Positions 46,105-59,577 are shown, counted from the stretch's first letter. The stretch is DNA of 64,000 bases from Streptomyces sp. NBC_00536 (GCF_036346295.1 NZ_CP107819.1:806001-870000), one strand, 5' to 3'. Notes: a model not told the origin generated them from the sequence alone. Program-made: numbers and translations.

Positions 46105-48756
46105 TCAGGACAGGTCGCCGTACACCACGCCACGGCCGTAGCCGCCCAGGTAGACCCGGCCGTACACGTCGGGGTCGCCGCTGATGACGTTGACGGCGTT
46201 CCCACCGAACTGGTGCTGGTCGTCGTTGATCCGGACCCAGACCGAGCCGCCGTCGGTGGAACGGAACAGCCCGGCGACGCCCTTCACCTTCCCGCTGAGG
46301 TAGAGCGCCTGGTACCCGGCACCCGGGGCCGGCTTGCCGAAGCCGACGGCGCTCGCCCGCTCCACGCCGCCGAGCTTGCCGAAGCTCGTCCCACCGTTGG
46401 TGGAGTGCAGGAGTCCGTTGCCCCCACCGGTGATCCACAGGTCACCGGCGATGCCCGGAACCGCCTTCAGCTGCCCGTCGCCCAGGCCGGTGGCCCGGGC
46501 GCCGAAGTGCTTCCCTCCGTCGGTGCTGGCGTACAGGGTGCCGCCACTGAGGGCGTAGAAGGTGTCCGCCGCCGAACGGTCGGCCACCACGGCCGTGTCC
46601 TTGGGGAGACCGGAGGCCGCCGTCCAGGACGACCCGCGGTTGGTCGAGGAGTACGGAACCTGCCCGTCGGGGGTCCACACCACCGTGCCGCCGTCCGCCG
46701 AGACGGCCGCGGAACCGCCGCCCGCTTCGCGCACCGGCGCCGCGGCGAAGGGTGCCCAGTCGGCTCCGCCGTCCGTCGAATAGGCGCCGTGCTGCGCCCC
46801 GCCGAGACCGACCCGCACCATGAACCGCGGCTGCGACTGGGCGAAGTCGATACCCGTGGTGTTGGTGAACAGCGGTCCGGACAACGCCTTGGCGGGCACC
46901 TTGGTGAGGTCCTCGTGCCGGAACCCGCTGACATCGCCGAGGGCACTGATCAGGGGAAGACCGGGGGGCTTGATCAGCCCGAGGGTCGCGGTCTCCTCCA
47001 GGCCCTTGGCCGGGACGGTCCAGTGCGTCGCCCGACCGGTGTCCGCCGCGGTCACGTCGTTGCTGCCCCACATCCCCGATCCGGTGCCGTACAGCACGTG
47101 CCCCGAATCGAAGGGGTCGATGGCCAGGGCGCCCATCCAGTGACCGATGCCGGTGCCCACGTAGGGCGCTGCGGAGCTGTCCCGCACCGAGGTCGCGCCG
47201 AGCGCCTTCCAGGAGGCGCCACCGTCGGCGGACCGGTAGATCTCGTCCGAGGGCCACCAGCGGTCCAGCGTGGTGACCATGACCGTGGACGGGTGCTTCG
47301 GATCGACCGCCAGGCCGGCGAATCCGTAACCGCCGCTGGACGGCGAGATGTTCTTCCAGCCCCCGCTGGACGGGGTGTACTTCCACACCGAACCGGCCGT
47401 CACCCCGTTCGGGCCCGGCGCGTTGGTGTACGTCAGGTACAGCGAGCCGTCGCCGGACGGCACACCGTGCTGCGGCAGCTCCCCCTTCGGCTGGCCGGGC
47501 ACGGCCTGCCAGGTGCTGCCGCCGTCGGTGGAGCGGTACAGCGAGGTGGTCTTGTCGGCCACCCCGACGTAGATCGTCCGGCTGCCGGACGGACCGAAGG
47601 TCACGAAGGAGAGGCCTACGCCGCTGCTCGCACCGTCCTTCACGGGGAAACCGGCGACCTGGCTCCAGGTCACGCCGTAGTCGGTGCTGCGCCAGAGCCC
47701 GTTCTTGCGGGTACCCAGGTAGAGCGTGCGGTGGTCGGACGGGTCCACCACCAGCCGCTCACCCATGGACCGGCCATCCTCGTTGCCCCCCAGCTTGAAC
47801 GGCAGGTCGGTGCGCTGGAACGTCCTGCCCTGGTCGGTGGAGCGCAGGATCGCGCCGTTGCCCGCCCAGTCGTTGGTGTAGGTGCCGCTCGCGAGGTACA
47901 GGCGGTTCGGGTCGACCGGGTCGGTCGCCAGGCTCTCCGTCCCCAGCAGGTTCCAGTCGGCTCCGCCGATCCAGTCGGTCAAGGAGGTCCAGCGGGCGGC
48001 GGTCGCGTCCCAGCGGTAGGCACCGCCGATGTCGGTCCGTGCGTACAGCAGGTCCTTGCGGGCGGGGTTGAAGACCAGCCCGGTGACGAACCCGCCGCCG
48101 ACTATCTGCGCGTTGTGCCAGGTGTACCTGCTGCCCGAGCCGCCCGCCTTCACCAGCTTCCACCGCTGGTTGGTGCCGCCCTGGTCCGCGTACTGGACGA
48201 GCGGCACGCCGTCGCCGCTGGAGCCGCCCCACACGTCCAGCACCATGCCGCTGCTCCGGGAGACGATCTTCACCGCCGCGCCGCCGACGTCGTCCATCTT
48301 CCACTGCTGCGCGGCGCCGCCGTGGTCGGACTGCTGCTCGACGGCGGCCGCCGACTGTCCGGAAGCACCCCGCACTCCGAGGACCTTCTTGCTGCTGCGG
48401 TTCTCCAGCTCGTAGTAGCCGTCCCGCGTCGGCCTCAGCCGCCATTGCTGACTCGCCGCGCCGGCCACGCGGCTCTGCTGCCGGGTCCAGACGCCGTCCG
48501 ACGTGTCCGCCCCGGGCACGTCCAGCACCTTGTCGCTGCGCACGGACACCACCTCGTAGTAGGCGTCGGTATCCAATGTCGCGGCCTCCGAGTCGGCCTG
48601 CACGAACAGCAGGTAGGGGCCGAGCACACCGGGCACGCCCAGCGCCAGACCCATCGTCGTCCAGCGCCGGCGGTGGCGTCCCCGCGTACGCCGCTCGCCA
48701 CCGGCCGCGTGCGTGCGCCGACCGCGACCGTGCGCGGTGGGATCCGTCTCGTTCAT
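46105..48756 (-). CDS. Secreted GH74 xyloglucanase with N-terminal ricin-type lectin
   Basis: The protein has 883 residues. A basic N-terminus and hydrophobic segment (about 31-52) export it. A ricin-B trefoil (about 60-205) shows QxW motifs at 103, 150 and 197. The GH74 twin seven-bladed propeller follows (about 208-883), with the catalytic Asp pair visible: D242 in RTDIGGAYRWD and the Asp in WMGALAIDPFDSGHVLYGTG (about 575). GH74 enzymes are essentially dedicated to xyloglucan, so this gene is the strongest clue to the locus substrate. The start at 48756 follows AAGGAGC. A lectin at the N-terminus, rather than the common CBM2/CBM3 at the C-terminus, is unusual. Confidence 0.93.
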   Translation of the reverse strand: MNETDPTAHGRGRRTHAAGGERRTRGRHRRRWTTMGLALGVPGVLGPYLLFVQADSEAATLDTDAYYEVVSVRSDKVLDVPGADTSDGVWTRQQSRVAGAASQQWRLRPTRDGYYELENRSSKKVLGVRGASGQSAAAVEQQSDHGGAAQQWKMDDVGGAAVKIVSRSSGMVLDVWGGSSGDGVPLVQYADQGGTNQRWKLVKAGGSGSRYTWHNAQIVGGGFVTGLVFNPARKDLLYARTDIGGAYRWDATAARWTSLTDWIGGADWNLLGTESLATDPVDPNRLYLASGTYTNDWAGNGAILRSTDQGRTFQRTDLPFKLGGNEDGRSMGERLVVDPSDHRTLYLGTRKNGLWRSTDYGVTWSQVAGFPVKDGASSGVGLSFVTFGPSGSRTIYVGVADKTTSLYRSTDGGSTWQAVPGQPKGELPQHGVPSGDGSLYLTYTNAPGPNGVTAGSVWKYTPSSGGWKNISPSSGGYGFAGLAVDPKHPSTVMVTTLDRWWPSDEIYRSADGGASWKALGATSVRDSSAAPYVGTGIGHWMGALAIDPFDSGHVLYGTGSGMWGSNDVTAADTGRATHWTVPAKGLEETATLGLIKPPGLPLISALGDVSGFRHEDLTKVPAKALSGPLFTNTTGIDFAQSQPRFMVRVGLGGAQHGAYSTDGGADWAPFAAAPVREAGGGSAAVSADGGTVVWTPDGQVPYSSTNRGSSWTAASGLPKDTAVVADRSAADTFYALSGGTLYASTDGGKHFGARATGLGDGQLKAVPGIAGDLWITGGGNGLLHSTNGGTSFGKLGGVERASAVGFGKPAPGAGYQALYLSGKVKGVAGLFRSTDGGSVWVRINDDQHQFGGNAVNVISGDPDVYGRVYLGGYGRGVVYGDLS

Positions 48757-48995
48757 GGGGGGGGTGCTCCTTGCTCCGGACCTGCCTCGCACACCCGCTC
48801 AGGTCAGCGGTGCGCAGCAGTACGCGGCGGTGTGATCGGACGATCCGTGGGTGTGATCGTCTTGGGGTCGCCCCTCAGTCGCCGCAGCTCCGCCAAAGGT
48901 TGCCGACCGCCGAAGCCCTCCTCGGCCCACCGACGGCCTGGCCCAGCGCGCGGATGCAATTCCGGCAGGGCTCCCTGACCCCGTCCCTTCCTCAC

Positions 48996-49127
48996 CGCCG
49001 ACGCCGACGCCGACGCCGACGCGGAGGCGGAGGCGGAGGCCGAGGTGGAGGCCGAGGTGGAGGCCGAGGTGGAGGCCGAGGTGGAGGCCGAGGTGGAGGC
49101 CGAGGTGGAGGCCGAGGTGGAGGCCGA
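48996..49127. repeat. Minisatellite: GCCGAC and GCGGAG hexamers, then seven 12-bp GAGGCCGAGGTG units
   Basis: The stretch starts with several GCCGAC units, passes through three GCGGAG units and becomes seven exact 12-bp copies at 49036-49119 with a partial eighth. It lies in the 435-bp gap (48757-49191) between the diverging 5' end of GH74 and the 3' end of the wall-anchored hydrolase. One frame reads Glu-Ala-Glu-Val repeats, but no start, domain or ribosome site supports a gene. I see nothing else in the gap. Confidence 0.95.
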
Positions 49128-49191
49128 CGGCCCGGTGCGCACGCCACGGGTGGGTGGTGTTGCTGCCGGGCCGTCAATTACTCACGCGGTC

Positions 49192-53004
<3,813 letters not shown>

Positions 53005-53204
53005 ATCCTGTGTGCGGGCCGTTCCAGGGCCCCGGTTGGGAAGCTGGACCGGCCAGATGCTGGACCACTGGTGCGAGCGGAGCGCTTGCCTGCGGCTTGC
53101 GCGTAGCAATGGTGTGGACCTCCACGTCCTCCTGACCGATGTGGAACGTACGACTCACCAGCGCGCCGGGATCCTCCGCCAGCGCGTCCCCCGGCTTGGT
53201 CAAA

Positions 53205-53588
53205 CCGCCCAGGCTCAGTGACGTCGCACCAGGGCAGTCCGAGCCTGGCGTAGATCGCCTCTTCGGTCTCGGAGGTGATGCTCTCGCCGCTCTCCTCGGT
53301 CCGCTCGCCGAAGCCCCTCAGGTCGCGCAGCCGTTCCTCGTGGATGGCGTCCCGCAGCTGGTCGACGGAGGTGATGCCCAGTTCCTCGTAGAGGATCATG
53401 GCCTTGCGGGGACCGAGACCCGGGATCGCGATCAGCTCGCGCACTCCGGCCGGTACGGAGGCCCTGGCCTCGTCGACGACGGACATGCGGCCGGTCCTCA
53501 GGTACTCAAGGATCTTGTCGGCGACCGACCTGCCGACGCCCGGGATATCGCGCGGGCCATGCCTCCAGGGTGCCCCCACACACACCAC
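53205..53588 (-). pseudogene. polX: polX remnant (helix-hairpin-helix part of a family X DNA polymerase/exonuclease)
   Basis: The frame reads IPGVGRSVADKILEYLRTGR, then ELIAIPGLGPRKAMILYEELGITS, the two helix-hairpin-helix motifs of PolX. It jumps within a few residues to YARLGLPW, which belongs to the start of the PHP domain. The polymerase palm and almost all of the PHP domain are missing, and the fragment has neither a proper start nor end. The bases 53005-53204 further on contain only a short unrecognised open frame. Confidence 0.75.
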
Positions 53589-53611
53589 GCGGGCACGCCG
53601 GGCATGGCTGA

Positions 53612-53836
53612 CGCGGACTGGCCGAGACCCTCGACTCGCTCGCCGCCGCGGGGCCGGCGACGGCCGGCGCCGGACGGGACCTCGACGAGGCGCGGCGGCC
53701 CGCGGCGCTCCCCCGCCTCTGTTTCGGCACCCGCATCACCCTCGACGAGGACGGCACCCTCCGCACAGCGGGGGGGAAGGCGGCACAATCGAGGGTGAGG
53801 AGCGCGGCGTCCGTGCTCCGGCTGGAGGGCGGACAG
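53612..53836 (+). other. Open stretch in frame with htpX, unrecognised remnant
   Basis: A stop-free frame continuous with htpX encodes AETLDSLAAAGPATAG and then RLCFGTRITLDEDGTLRT. It looks coding in composition, but it has no start and I cannot name the family. Likely the 3' end of a deleted gene fused to the htpX leader. Confidence 0.35.
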
Positions 53837-54751
53837 ATGCCCGGGACCCGGTCTCGTTCCCGCTATGTCCCCGACAGGGGACTCACCACCCGCATGGTGA
53901 CGACCATGTTCCTGATCGGGCTGCTCTACGTCGTCTTCGTCGGCGCGCTGCTGGCCCTTCTCCGGGGCTCGTGGCCCACCATCCTGGTGGTCGCGGGCGG
54001 CCTGTTCATCGCGCAGTTCTGGTTCAGCGACCGGATCACGGCCTTCAGCATGGGCGCCCGCGAGGTCACCCCGGAGCAGGCGCCCGAGCTGCACGGCGCC
54101 GTGGACCGGATCTGCGCCCTCGCCGACCTGCCCAAGCCGCGCGTGGCGATCACCGACAGTGACGTACCGAACGCCTTCGCCACCGGCCGGAACGAGCGCA
54201 CCGCACTGGTCTGCGTCACCACCGGCCTGCTGCGCCGCCTGGAGCCGGAGGAGCTGGAGGGTGTGCTCGCGCACGAGCTGTCGCACGTCGCCCACCGCGA
54301 TGTGGCGGTGATGACCATCGCGTCGTTCCTCGGTGTCCTCGCGGGAGTCATGACCCGTATCGCGCTGTACAGCGGACTCGGCCGCAACAGCCGCGACAGC
54401 AACGCCGCCGTCGTGGCGCTCTTGATCCCCCTGGTCAGCGCCGTCGTCTACGTGATCAGCTTCCTGCTGACCCGGCTGCTGTCCCGCTACCGCGAGCTGT
54501 CCGCCGACCGCGCCGCCGCACTGCTGACCGGCCGTCCTTCGGCGCTCGCCTCCGCGCTCACCAAGGTGACCGGTGAGATGGCGCGGATCCCGAGCCGGGA
54601 CCTGCGCAAGGCGGAGCCGTTCAACGCGTTCTGGTTCGCGCCCGCGTTCTCCTCGAAGGAGAGCCTGAGCAGGCTGCTCTCCTCCCACCCCACACTGGAG
54701 GAGCGGCTGGACCGGCTGGGCCGGATCGCGGCGCAGCTCGGCCGTCCCTGA
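53837..54751 (+). CDS. htpX: HtpX-type M48 membrane metalloprotease
   Basis: The 304-residue protein has two N-terminal transmembrane helices (about 20-65), the zinc site HELSH (H146, E147, H150), two further helices (about 160-205) and the third ligand region ELSADRAAA. HtpX degrades damaged membrane proteins. The ATG at 53837 has a GGAGGGC site; an in-frame ATG at 53795 would add residues unlike the family. It is followed closely by pspAB, an arrangement typical of Streptomyces envelope-stress genes. Confidence 0.93.
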   Translation: MPGTRSRSRYVPDRGLTTRMVTTMFLIGLLYVVFVGALLALLRGSWPTILVVAGGLFIAQFWFSDRITAFSMGAREVTPEQAPELHGAVDRICALADLPKPRVAITDSDVPNAFATGRNERTALVCVTTGLLRRLEPEELEGVLAHELSHVAHRDVAVMTIASFLGVLAGVMTRIALYSGLGRNSRDSNAAVVALLIPLVSAVVYVISFLLTRLLSRYRELSADRAAALLTGRPSALASALTKVTGEMARIPSRDLRKAEPFNAFWFAPAFSSKESLSRLLSSHPTLEERLDRLGRIAAQLGRP

Positions 54752-54774
54752 CCGGGTACGCGGAGGTTCTTCCC

Positions 54775-55380
54775 GTGGGACTCCTCGACACCATCCTCGG
54801 CCGCAGCAAGCCGGTACCACCCGACCTCGACCGGCTCTTCGGCCTGCCCACCGCCGCGATCACCCTTGAGGCGGGTGCCGGGTTCACTCCGACCGGCGTC
54901 GGCTCGGTGTGCTTCGCCAGCGTCGAAGGCGGTGCCTTCGCCGGGCTCCAGGAGGACGTACGGGAACTCCTCGACGCGGATAGCCGGCGCGGTGGCGGTG
55001 GGCGGCCGGTCGAGTTCAGCCAGGACGCGTACGGCTACACCTGGCTGCTCGCCCGCCGCCCCGCCGACGACACCGCCTCGCTGGTCAACGACCTGCACGC
55101 CGTCAACACGCTGCTCCAGGACGCCGGCTTCGGTCCGCAGCTGCTCTGTTCCCTGATGGGCTTCCGCGAGGCCGCGGGGCAGCGCCCGCTGGTCCTGGTC
55201 TACCTCTACAAGCGCGGCACGTTCTACCCGTTCGCGCCGCTTCCGGAAGGAACGGGACCGGCCGGGAAGCGTGACAACCTCACGGAACTGCAGGTCAGGG
55301 CGCTGCTCGCGGAGGACCTGCCGATCGAGCCGGACCTGGGCCGCTGGTTCCCGGTGTGGGGTGCTCCCGGGCTGGGCTGA
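54775..55380 (+). CDS. pspAB: PspA-associated protein PspAB
   Basis: The 201-residue cytoplasmic protein begins MGLLDTILGRSKPVPPDLDRLFGLPTAA, the hallmark of PspAB, and keeps the conserved middle (QDAYGYTWLLARRP) and the late YKRGTFYPFAP. It accompanies HtpX and PspA in actinobacteria and is thought to act in membrane-stress response. The GTG start follows GGAGGTTC, 23 bases after htpX. The pspA gene itself is not in the window. The 172 bases after it hold no gene. Confidence 0.9.
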   Translation: MGLLDTILGRSKPVPPDLDRLFGLPTAAITLEAGAGFTPTGVGSVCFASVEGGAFAGLQEDVRELLDADSRRGGGGRPVEFSQDAYGYTWLLARRPADDTASLVNDLHAVNTLLQDAGFGPQLLCSLMGFREAAGQRPLVLVYLYKRGTFYPFAPLPEGTGPAGKRDNLTELQVRALLAEDLPIEPDLGRWFPVWGAPGLG

Positions 55381-55552
55381 GCCCGGGGCGCTCCAGCAGC
55401 GCGGGAAGGTCGGCGAAGGAGTACGACCAGCGCCGGCGGAGGTCCGGGCCGACCGTTCCCGACTTGCGCGGAAGCCGCAAACGGGCTTGCGTCGAAGGAG
55501 GTGGGTACGAAGTACGAGGTTTCCCTCTCCCCCGCGTAGGGAGTGAACCGCC

Positions 55553-56806
55553 GTGACGTTCACCGATCGCACGGACGCAGGACAGCGTCTCGCCGAAGCG
55601 CTCCGCCACCTGGCGAGGGAGGATCCCGTCGTCCTGGGCCTGCCCCGTGGCGGCGTTCCGGTGGCCTTCCAGGTGGCGCGGGCGCTGGGCGCCCCGCTCG
55701 ACGTGATCGTCGTGCGCAAGCTCGGCGTCTCCTCCCACCGTGAGCTGGGTTTCGGCGCCATCGGCGAGGGCGGTGTACGGGTCATCAGCGACGACATCGT
55801 CCGCATGAGCGGGGTCGGGCCGGAGGATCTCGCAGAGGTCGAGCGCGCCGAGACGGCGGCGCTCGCCAGTCAGGCGCGGCGCTTCCGCGGCGGCCGCCCG
55901 CGCGTGCCGCTCGACGGACGGTCGGTGATCGTGGTGGACGACGGCATCGCGACCGGCTCCACCGCCGCGGCCGCGTGCGAGGTCGTACGGGCGCAGGGCG
56001 CGGCCCGTGTGGTGCTGGCGGTTCCGGTGGCGGCGCCGGATGCGGTGGCCCGCCTGCGCACCCAGGCCGACGAAGTGGTGTGCCTGTCCGCCCCGCACGT
56101 CTTCCGCGCCGTCGGCGAGTGGTACCAGGACTTTTCCCAGACCCCCGACGAAGAAGTCCTCGCCCTGCTCACGCGGGCCCGGGCAGCCGAGGGCGTGGTG
56201 GAAGCGGTCGAAGTGGAAGAGGTCGAAGTGGACGCCGGCGGCCTCGCACTGGCCGGAGACCTCACCGTACCGGTGGGTGCCGGCGCGGTCGTCGTCTTCG
56301 CCCACGGCTCCGGCAGCAGCCGCCACAGCCCGCGCAACCGGTCGGTGGCCGCGGCCTTGAACCGGGCGGGCCTGGGCACCCTGCTCTTCGACCTGCTCAC
56401 ACCGGCCGAGGAAGCCGACCGCGCGAACGTCTTCGACATCGAAACCCTCGGCCGACGTCTGGCGGACGCCACCCGCCGGCTGGAACACCCTCCGTCCCTG
56501 CCCTCCCTCCCGATCGGCTATTTCGGAGCGAGCACCGGAGCCGCCGCGGCGCTGTGGGCCGCCGGATCCGCCGACGCGCACATCGGAGCCGTCGTCTCCC
56601 GCGGCGGCCGCCCCGACCTCGCCGGGCCCCGGCTCGCCGACGTACGGGCGCCGACACTCCTCATCGTGGGCGGCCTCGACACGACGGTGATCGGCCTGAA
56701 CCGCCAGGCCCAGCGCGAGCTCCGGTGCGAGAACCGGCTCGACGTCATCCCCGGCGCCACGCACCTCTTCGAGGAACCGGGCGCACTGGACGAAGTGGCG
56801 GGCTGA
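55553..56806 (+). CDS. Phosphoribosyltransferase-alpha/beta hydrolase fusion, C-terminus short
   Basis: The 417-residue protein has a type I phosphoribosyltransferase domain (1-210) with the PRPP loop VIVVDDGIATGSTA (about 124-137), joined to a dienelactone-hydrolase-like domain (about 225-417) with nucleophile elbow GYFGASTGAA (Ser near 325) and His in GATHLFEEPG. The fusion is common in actinobacterial stress regions; its substrate is unknown. The end (ALDEVAG) stops about 12-15 residues earlier than the usual last helix, suggesting truncation at the junction with the duplicated GH62 segment. Confidence 0.85.
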   Translation: MTFTDRTDAGQRLAEALRHLAREDPVVLGLPRGGVPVAFQVARALGAPLDVIVVRKLGVSSHRELGFGAIGEGGVRVISDDIVRMSGVGPEDLAEVERAETAALASQARRFRGGRPRVPLDGRSVIVVDDGIATGSTAAAACEVVRAQGAARVVLAVPVAAPDAVARLRTQADEVVCLSAPHVFRAVGEWYQDFSQTPDEEVLALLTRARAAEGVVEAVEVEEVEVDAGGLALAGDLTVPVGAGAVVVFAHGSGSSRHSPRNRSVAAALNRAGLGTLLFDLLTPAEEADRANVFDIETLGRRLADATRRLEHPPSLPSLPIGYFGASTGAAAALWAAGSADAHIGAVVSRGGRPDLAGPRLADVRAPTLLIVGGLDTTVIGLNRQAQRELRCENRLDVIPGATHLFEEPGALDEVAG

Positions 56807-56808
56807 GT

Positions 56809-56820
56809 GTGAGCGCTCAC
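56809..56820. promoter_or_regulatory. Palindrome GTGAGCGCTCAC
   Basis: A perfect 12-bp palindrome with the GCGC-type centre of LacI operators, two bases after the hydrolase stop and 151 bp (centre to centre) before the operator at 56957. It could be an auxiliary site or chance; too short for a terminator. Confidence 0.35.
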
Positions 56821-56956
56821 GTCAGCCCCGTCAACAACTCCGACGGGACGAGATCCTGATGACGCCTCAGTAACGGACAGGTTACGCCACGGTACTTGAC
56901 GACCTCTCATGTCCCATGGTTTCGTCCCTGCAACACGGCGAATGTTCGACTTTCAA

Positions 56957-56974
56957 ATTGTTAGCGCTAACAAT
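56957..56974. promoter_or_regulatory. Operator ATTGTTAGCGCTAACAAT before the second GH62 gene
   Basis: An 18-bp perfect palindrome, the best copy of the TTGTTAGCGCTAACAA site, 166 bp before the start codon. The leader after it aligns with the leader of GH62-1. The 56807-57139 gap has no gene. Confidence 0.78.
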
Positions 56975-57057
56975 GCACCGGAGACCCGGTACCCCCGGTA
57001 CCCCCCACCCCGCAGGGGTCACACCTAGCCGCCGCCTCGGACGTGCCGTGCCCGGTC

Positions 57058-57093
<36 letters not shown>

Positions 57094-57139
57094 CCGAGAA
57101 GGACCGGCCCCTGCCCAAGTCGCCCCCAGGAGGGTGCAG

Positions 57140-58642
57140 ATGAACGCTCTCGGTACAGCTCCACGAACCTCGACACGGCGAGGATGGCGGCCGCGGATGG
57201 CCGCCCTGCTCTCGATGGTCTTCGTGGCCGGCTTCCTGGCGATGGTGAACCCGTCGTCCGCCTCGGCCGCCTCGGTCGACACCGGCAAGTGGTACGTGCT
57301 GGTGAACCGCAACAGCGGCAAGGCGCTGGACGACTACAACTTCGCCACCGCCGACGGTTCGCCCGTCGTCCAGTGGACCCGCTCCAACAACGAAGCCCAG
57401 CAGTGGCGCTTCCTGGACTCCGGCAGCGGCTACTACCGCCTGCAGAACCGTAACTCCGGCAAGGTCCTGGACGACTACAACTGGTCCTCGGCCGACGGCA
57501 CCGACGTCGTCCAGTGGAGCGACCTCAACGCGACCAACCAGCAGTTCCGCCTCGCCGACTCCGCCGGCGGCTACGTCCGCCTCCTGAACCGCCACAGCAG
57601 CAAGGCTCTTGAGGTCCAGAGCGCCTCCACCGCCGACGGCGGCAAGATCGTCCAGTACGCCGACTGGGGCGGCAGCAACCAGCAGTGGCAGATCGTCCCC
57701 GTCGCCGACATCGGCACCGGCACGTGCGCTCTTCCGTCGACCTACCGCTGGACATCGACGGGTCCGCTGGCGGAGCCGGCGAACGGGCAGGTCGCATTGA
57801 AGGACTTCAGCACCACCACGTACAACGGCAAGCACCTGGTCTACGGGACGACCTCCAACGGAACGTCGTGGGGCTCGACGGGGTTCAGTCCCTTCACGAA
57901 CTGGCCGGACATGGCGACGGCCACCCAGACCGGGATGAACGATCCCGCGGTGGCGCCCGAAGTGTTCTACTTCGCGCCCAAGAACGTCTGGGTGATGGTG
58001 TCCCAGTGGAGTCAGTGGCCGCTCTATTACCGCACGTCCAGCGACCCCACCAACCCCAACGGCTGGTCCGCCTCGCAGCCGCTGTTCACCGGCAGCCTCC
58101 CCGCCGGCCCCCAGGGCCAGAAGGACGCCCCGATCGACCCGACCATGATCGCCGATGACCAGAACATGTACCTGTTCTTCGGCGCTGACAACGGCAAGAT
58201 CTACCGGGCCAGCATGCCGATCGGGAACTTCCCCAGCAGCTTCGGCTCCTCGTACACGACGGTCATGAGCGACACAACGGACCTTCTGTTCGAGGCGCCG
58301 GAGGTCTACAAGGTCCAGGGCCAGAACCAGTACCTCATGATCGTTGAGGCGCAGGGTACGAACCGCTACTTCCGCTCGTTCACCGCCCCCAGCCTGAACG
58401 GTCCGTGGACCGTCCAGGCCGGCAGCGAGAGCAGCCCCTTCGCGGGCCAGGCCAACAGCGGTTCCACCTGGGCCAAGGGCGTCAGCCACGGTGACCTGGT
58501 CCGCGACAACCCCGACCAGACCAAGACCATCGATCCCTGCAACCTGCAGTTCCTCTACCAGGGCCTCCCCACCAACACACCGGCGGGCACCGACTACCTG
58601 AAACTGCCGTACCGGCCGGGCCTGCTCACCCTGCAGCGCTGA
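57140..58642 (+). CDS. Secreted GH62 alpha-L-arabinofuranosidase with N-terminal ricin-B trefoil
   Basis: The protein has 500 residues. A Sec signal ([17 protein letters not shown], cleavage after SAS-AA) is followed by a ricin-B trefoil of three repeats (about 45-190; QQW, QQF, QQW). The GH62 propeller starts at [15 protein letters not shown] and has the acids in [19 protein letters not shown] and [10 protein letters not shown]. The start ATG follows AGGAGGG; a GTG two codons earlier is less good. Its catalytic half closely matches GH62-1, but the lectin half ([13 protein letters not shown] repeats) is of a different trefoil subtype, so the binding module was exchanged. Confidence 0.95.
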   Translation: MNALGTAPRTSTRRGWRPRMAALLSMVFVAGFLAMVNPSSASAASVDTGKWYVLVNRNSGKALDDYNFATADGSPVVQWTRSNNEAQQWRFLDSGSGYYRLQNRNSGKVLDDYNWSSADGTDVVQWSDLNATNQQFRLADSAGGYVRLLNRHSSKALEVQSASTADGGKIVQYADWGGSNQQWQIVPVADIGTGTCALPSTYRWTSTGPLAEPANGQVALKDFSTTTYNGKHLVYGTTSNGTSWGSTGFSPFTNWPDMATATQTGMNDPAVAPEVFYFAPKNVWVMVSQWSQWPLYYRTSSDPTNPNGWSASQPLFTGSLPAGPQGQKDAPIDPTMIADDQNMYLFFGADNGKIYRASMPIGNFPSSFGSSYTTVMSDTTDLLFEAPEVYKVQGQNQYLMIVEAQGTNRYFRSFTAPSLNGPWTVQAGSESSPFAGQANSGSTWAKGVSHGDLVRDNPDQTKTIDPCNLQFLYQGLPTNTPAGTDYLKLPYRPGLLTLQR

Positions 58643-58781
58643 CCCGCCTGATCCACGGTGATCGCGATGGGGTGCGGTCCGCCGACGCGTAGACGAGCTG
58701 TCTAGTGCGTGGGCAACTCCATCTGCTGACCGATACTCACCGCGCCGAGGAACCCCGGCCGCGCATCGGCTGGGGTTCCTC
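58638..58781 (+). repeat. 144-bp 3'-flank duplication, copy 2
   Basis: Gap-free partner of 52861-53004 with 9 differences, including the hairpin. Confidence 0.9.
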
Positions 58782-58785
58782 GGCG
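58743..58785 (+). terminator. Terminator of GH62-2
   Basis: A 14-bp stem CGCCGAGGAACCCC/GGGGTTCCTCGGCG, longer than the copy at 52970. Confidence 0.85.
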
Positions 58786-58986
58786 CTCGGGGCCTGCCCC
58801 TTCGAGGACGAGGCCGGACTCGCGATGACGCCGCCGCGCTCCCGAACCTGGGGCCGGCGCGGACACACGCTGGGTCCGCGTCCGGGGCGCTCCCGCCGCC
58901 GCATCTCGGTCGCCGCGCTGTGCTGCTACAAACCCGGCGAGAAGAACAGGATGATCTACCGGCGACGGCCTGGTCCTCGCCGATGA
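58783..58986 (+). pseudogene. IS630-family transposase fragment
   Basis: Reads CPFEDEAGLAMTPPRSRTWG and then RRRISVAALCCYKPGEKNRM, matching the DDE core (FEDEAG...TPP...WGRRGHTP...CYKPG) of IS630 transposases. The N-terminal helix-turn-helix part and the C-terminal Glu region are absent. It begins directly at the end of the GH62-2 terminator. The bases 58987-59082 are open in one frame but unrecognised. Confidence 0.7.
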
Positions 58987-59082
58987 GGCGCTGTTGCGCT
59001 GGTGGACCGGTCACCGCGCAGAGCTGGCCCCATCTGCGACCGTCACCTCGCCAAAAGAGGTCGTGGATGAGGTGGATGCCTG

Positions 59083-59577
59083 CGGGGCAAGTGGGCTGAC
59101 GAGGGCGTGTTCGCCCAGCTCAACGGCTTGTTCCGGCAGCTTCTGCGGGAGAAGGAAGGGCGGGACCCGGAGCCGACGGCGTGTGTGATCGACGCTCAGA
59201 GCGTCAAGACCTCCACCAGCGTTCCCGCCGCCGGGCAGGGCGTCGATGCGGCCAAGAAGATCGTCGGCAGGAAGCGGAGCATCGTCACCGACACACTCGG
59301 ACTCCTCCTCGCGGTGCCGGTGACCGCGGCGAGCGTGCAGGACTCCGTGGCCGGCACCGCGCTGCTCGACCAGGTCGCCGCCGACCACCCCACAATCCGC
59401 AAGGTGTGGGTCGACGGAGGCTACCGCCAGCACCTCGTCGAGCACGCCGCCACCCTCGGCATCGACATGGAAATCACCGCCCGCAAGCCCGCGAGAACAC
59501 CATCTCCTGGCGCGACCCAAAGAAGACCACAGAACCCCCGATTCCGGGATGGAACATCGGACGAAAACGACCTCTAA
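59083..59577 (+). pseudogene. IS5-family transposase fragment
   Basis: The frame KWADEGVFAQLNGLFRQLLRE leads into VIDAQSVKTSTSV, GRKRSIVTDTLGLLLAV and VWVDGGYRQHL. These are the first and second catalytic Asp regions of an IS5-group transposase. The N-terminal third is missing, and after EITARKP the frame runs into unrelated sequence, so the last catalytic Glu region is lost. No inverted ends are visible. Confidence 0.78.

Noticed and set aside
48996..49177. Glu-Val-Glu-Ala or Arg-Gly-Gly-Gly repeat proteins across the second minisatellite
   Set aside because: All frames are open only through the repeat. The frame continues antisense to the wall-anchored hydrolase; no ribosome site.
53398..54162. 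Arg/Pro-rich open frames overlapping the htpX start
   Set aside because: Out-of-frame readings of the remnant and htpX DNA, without any recognisable domain.
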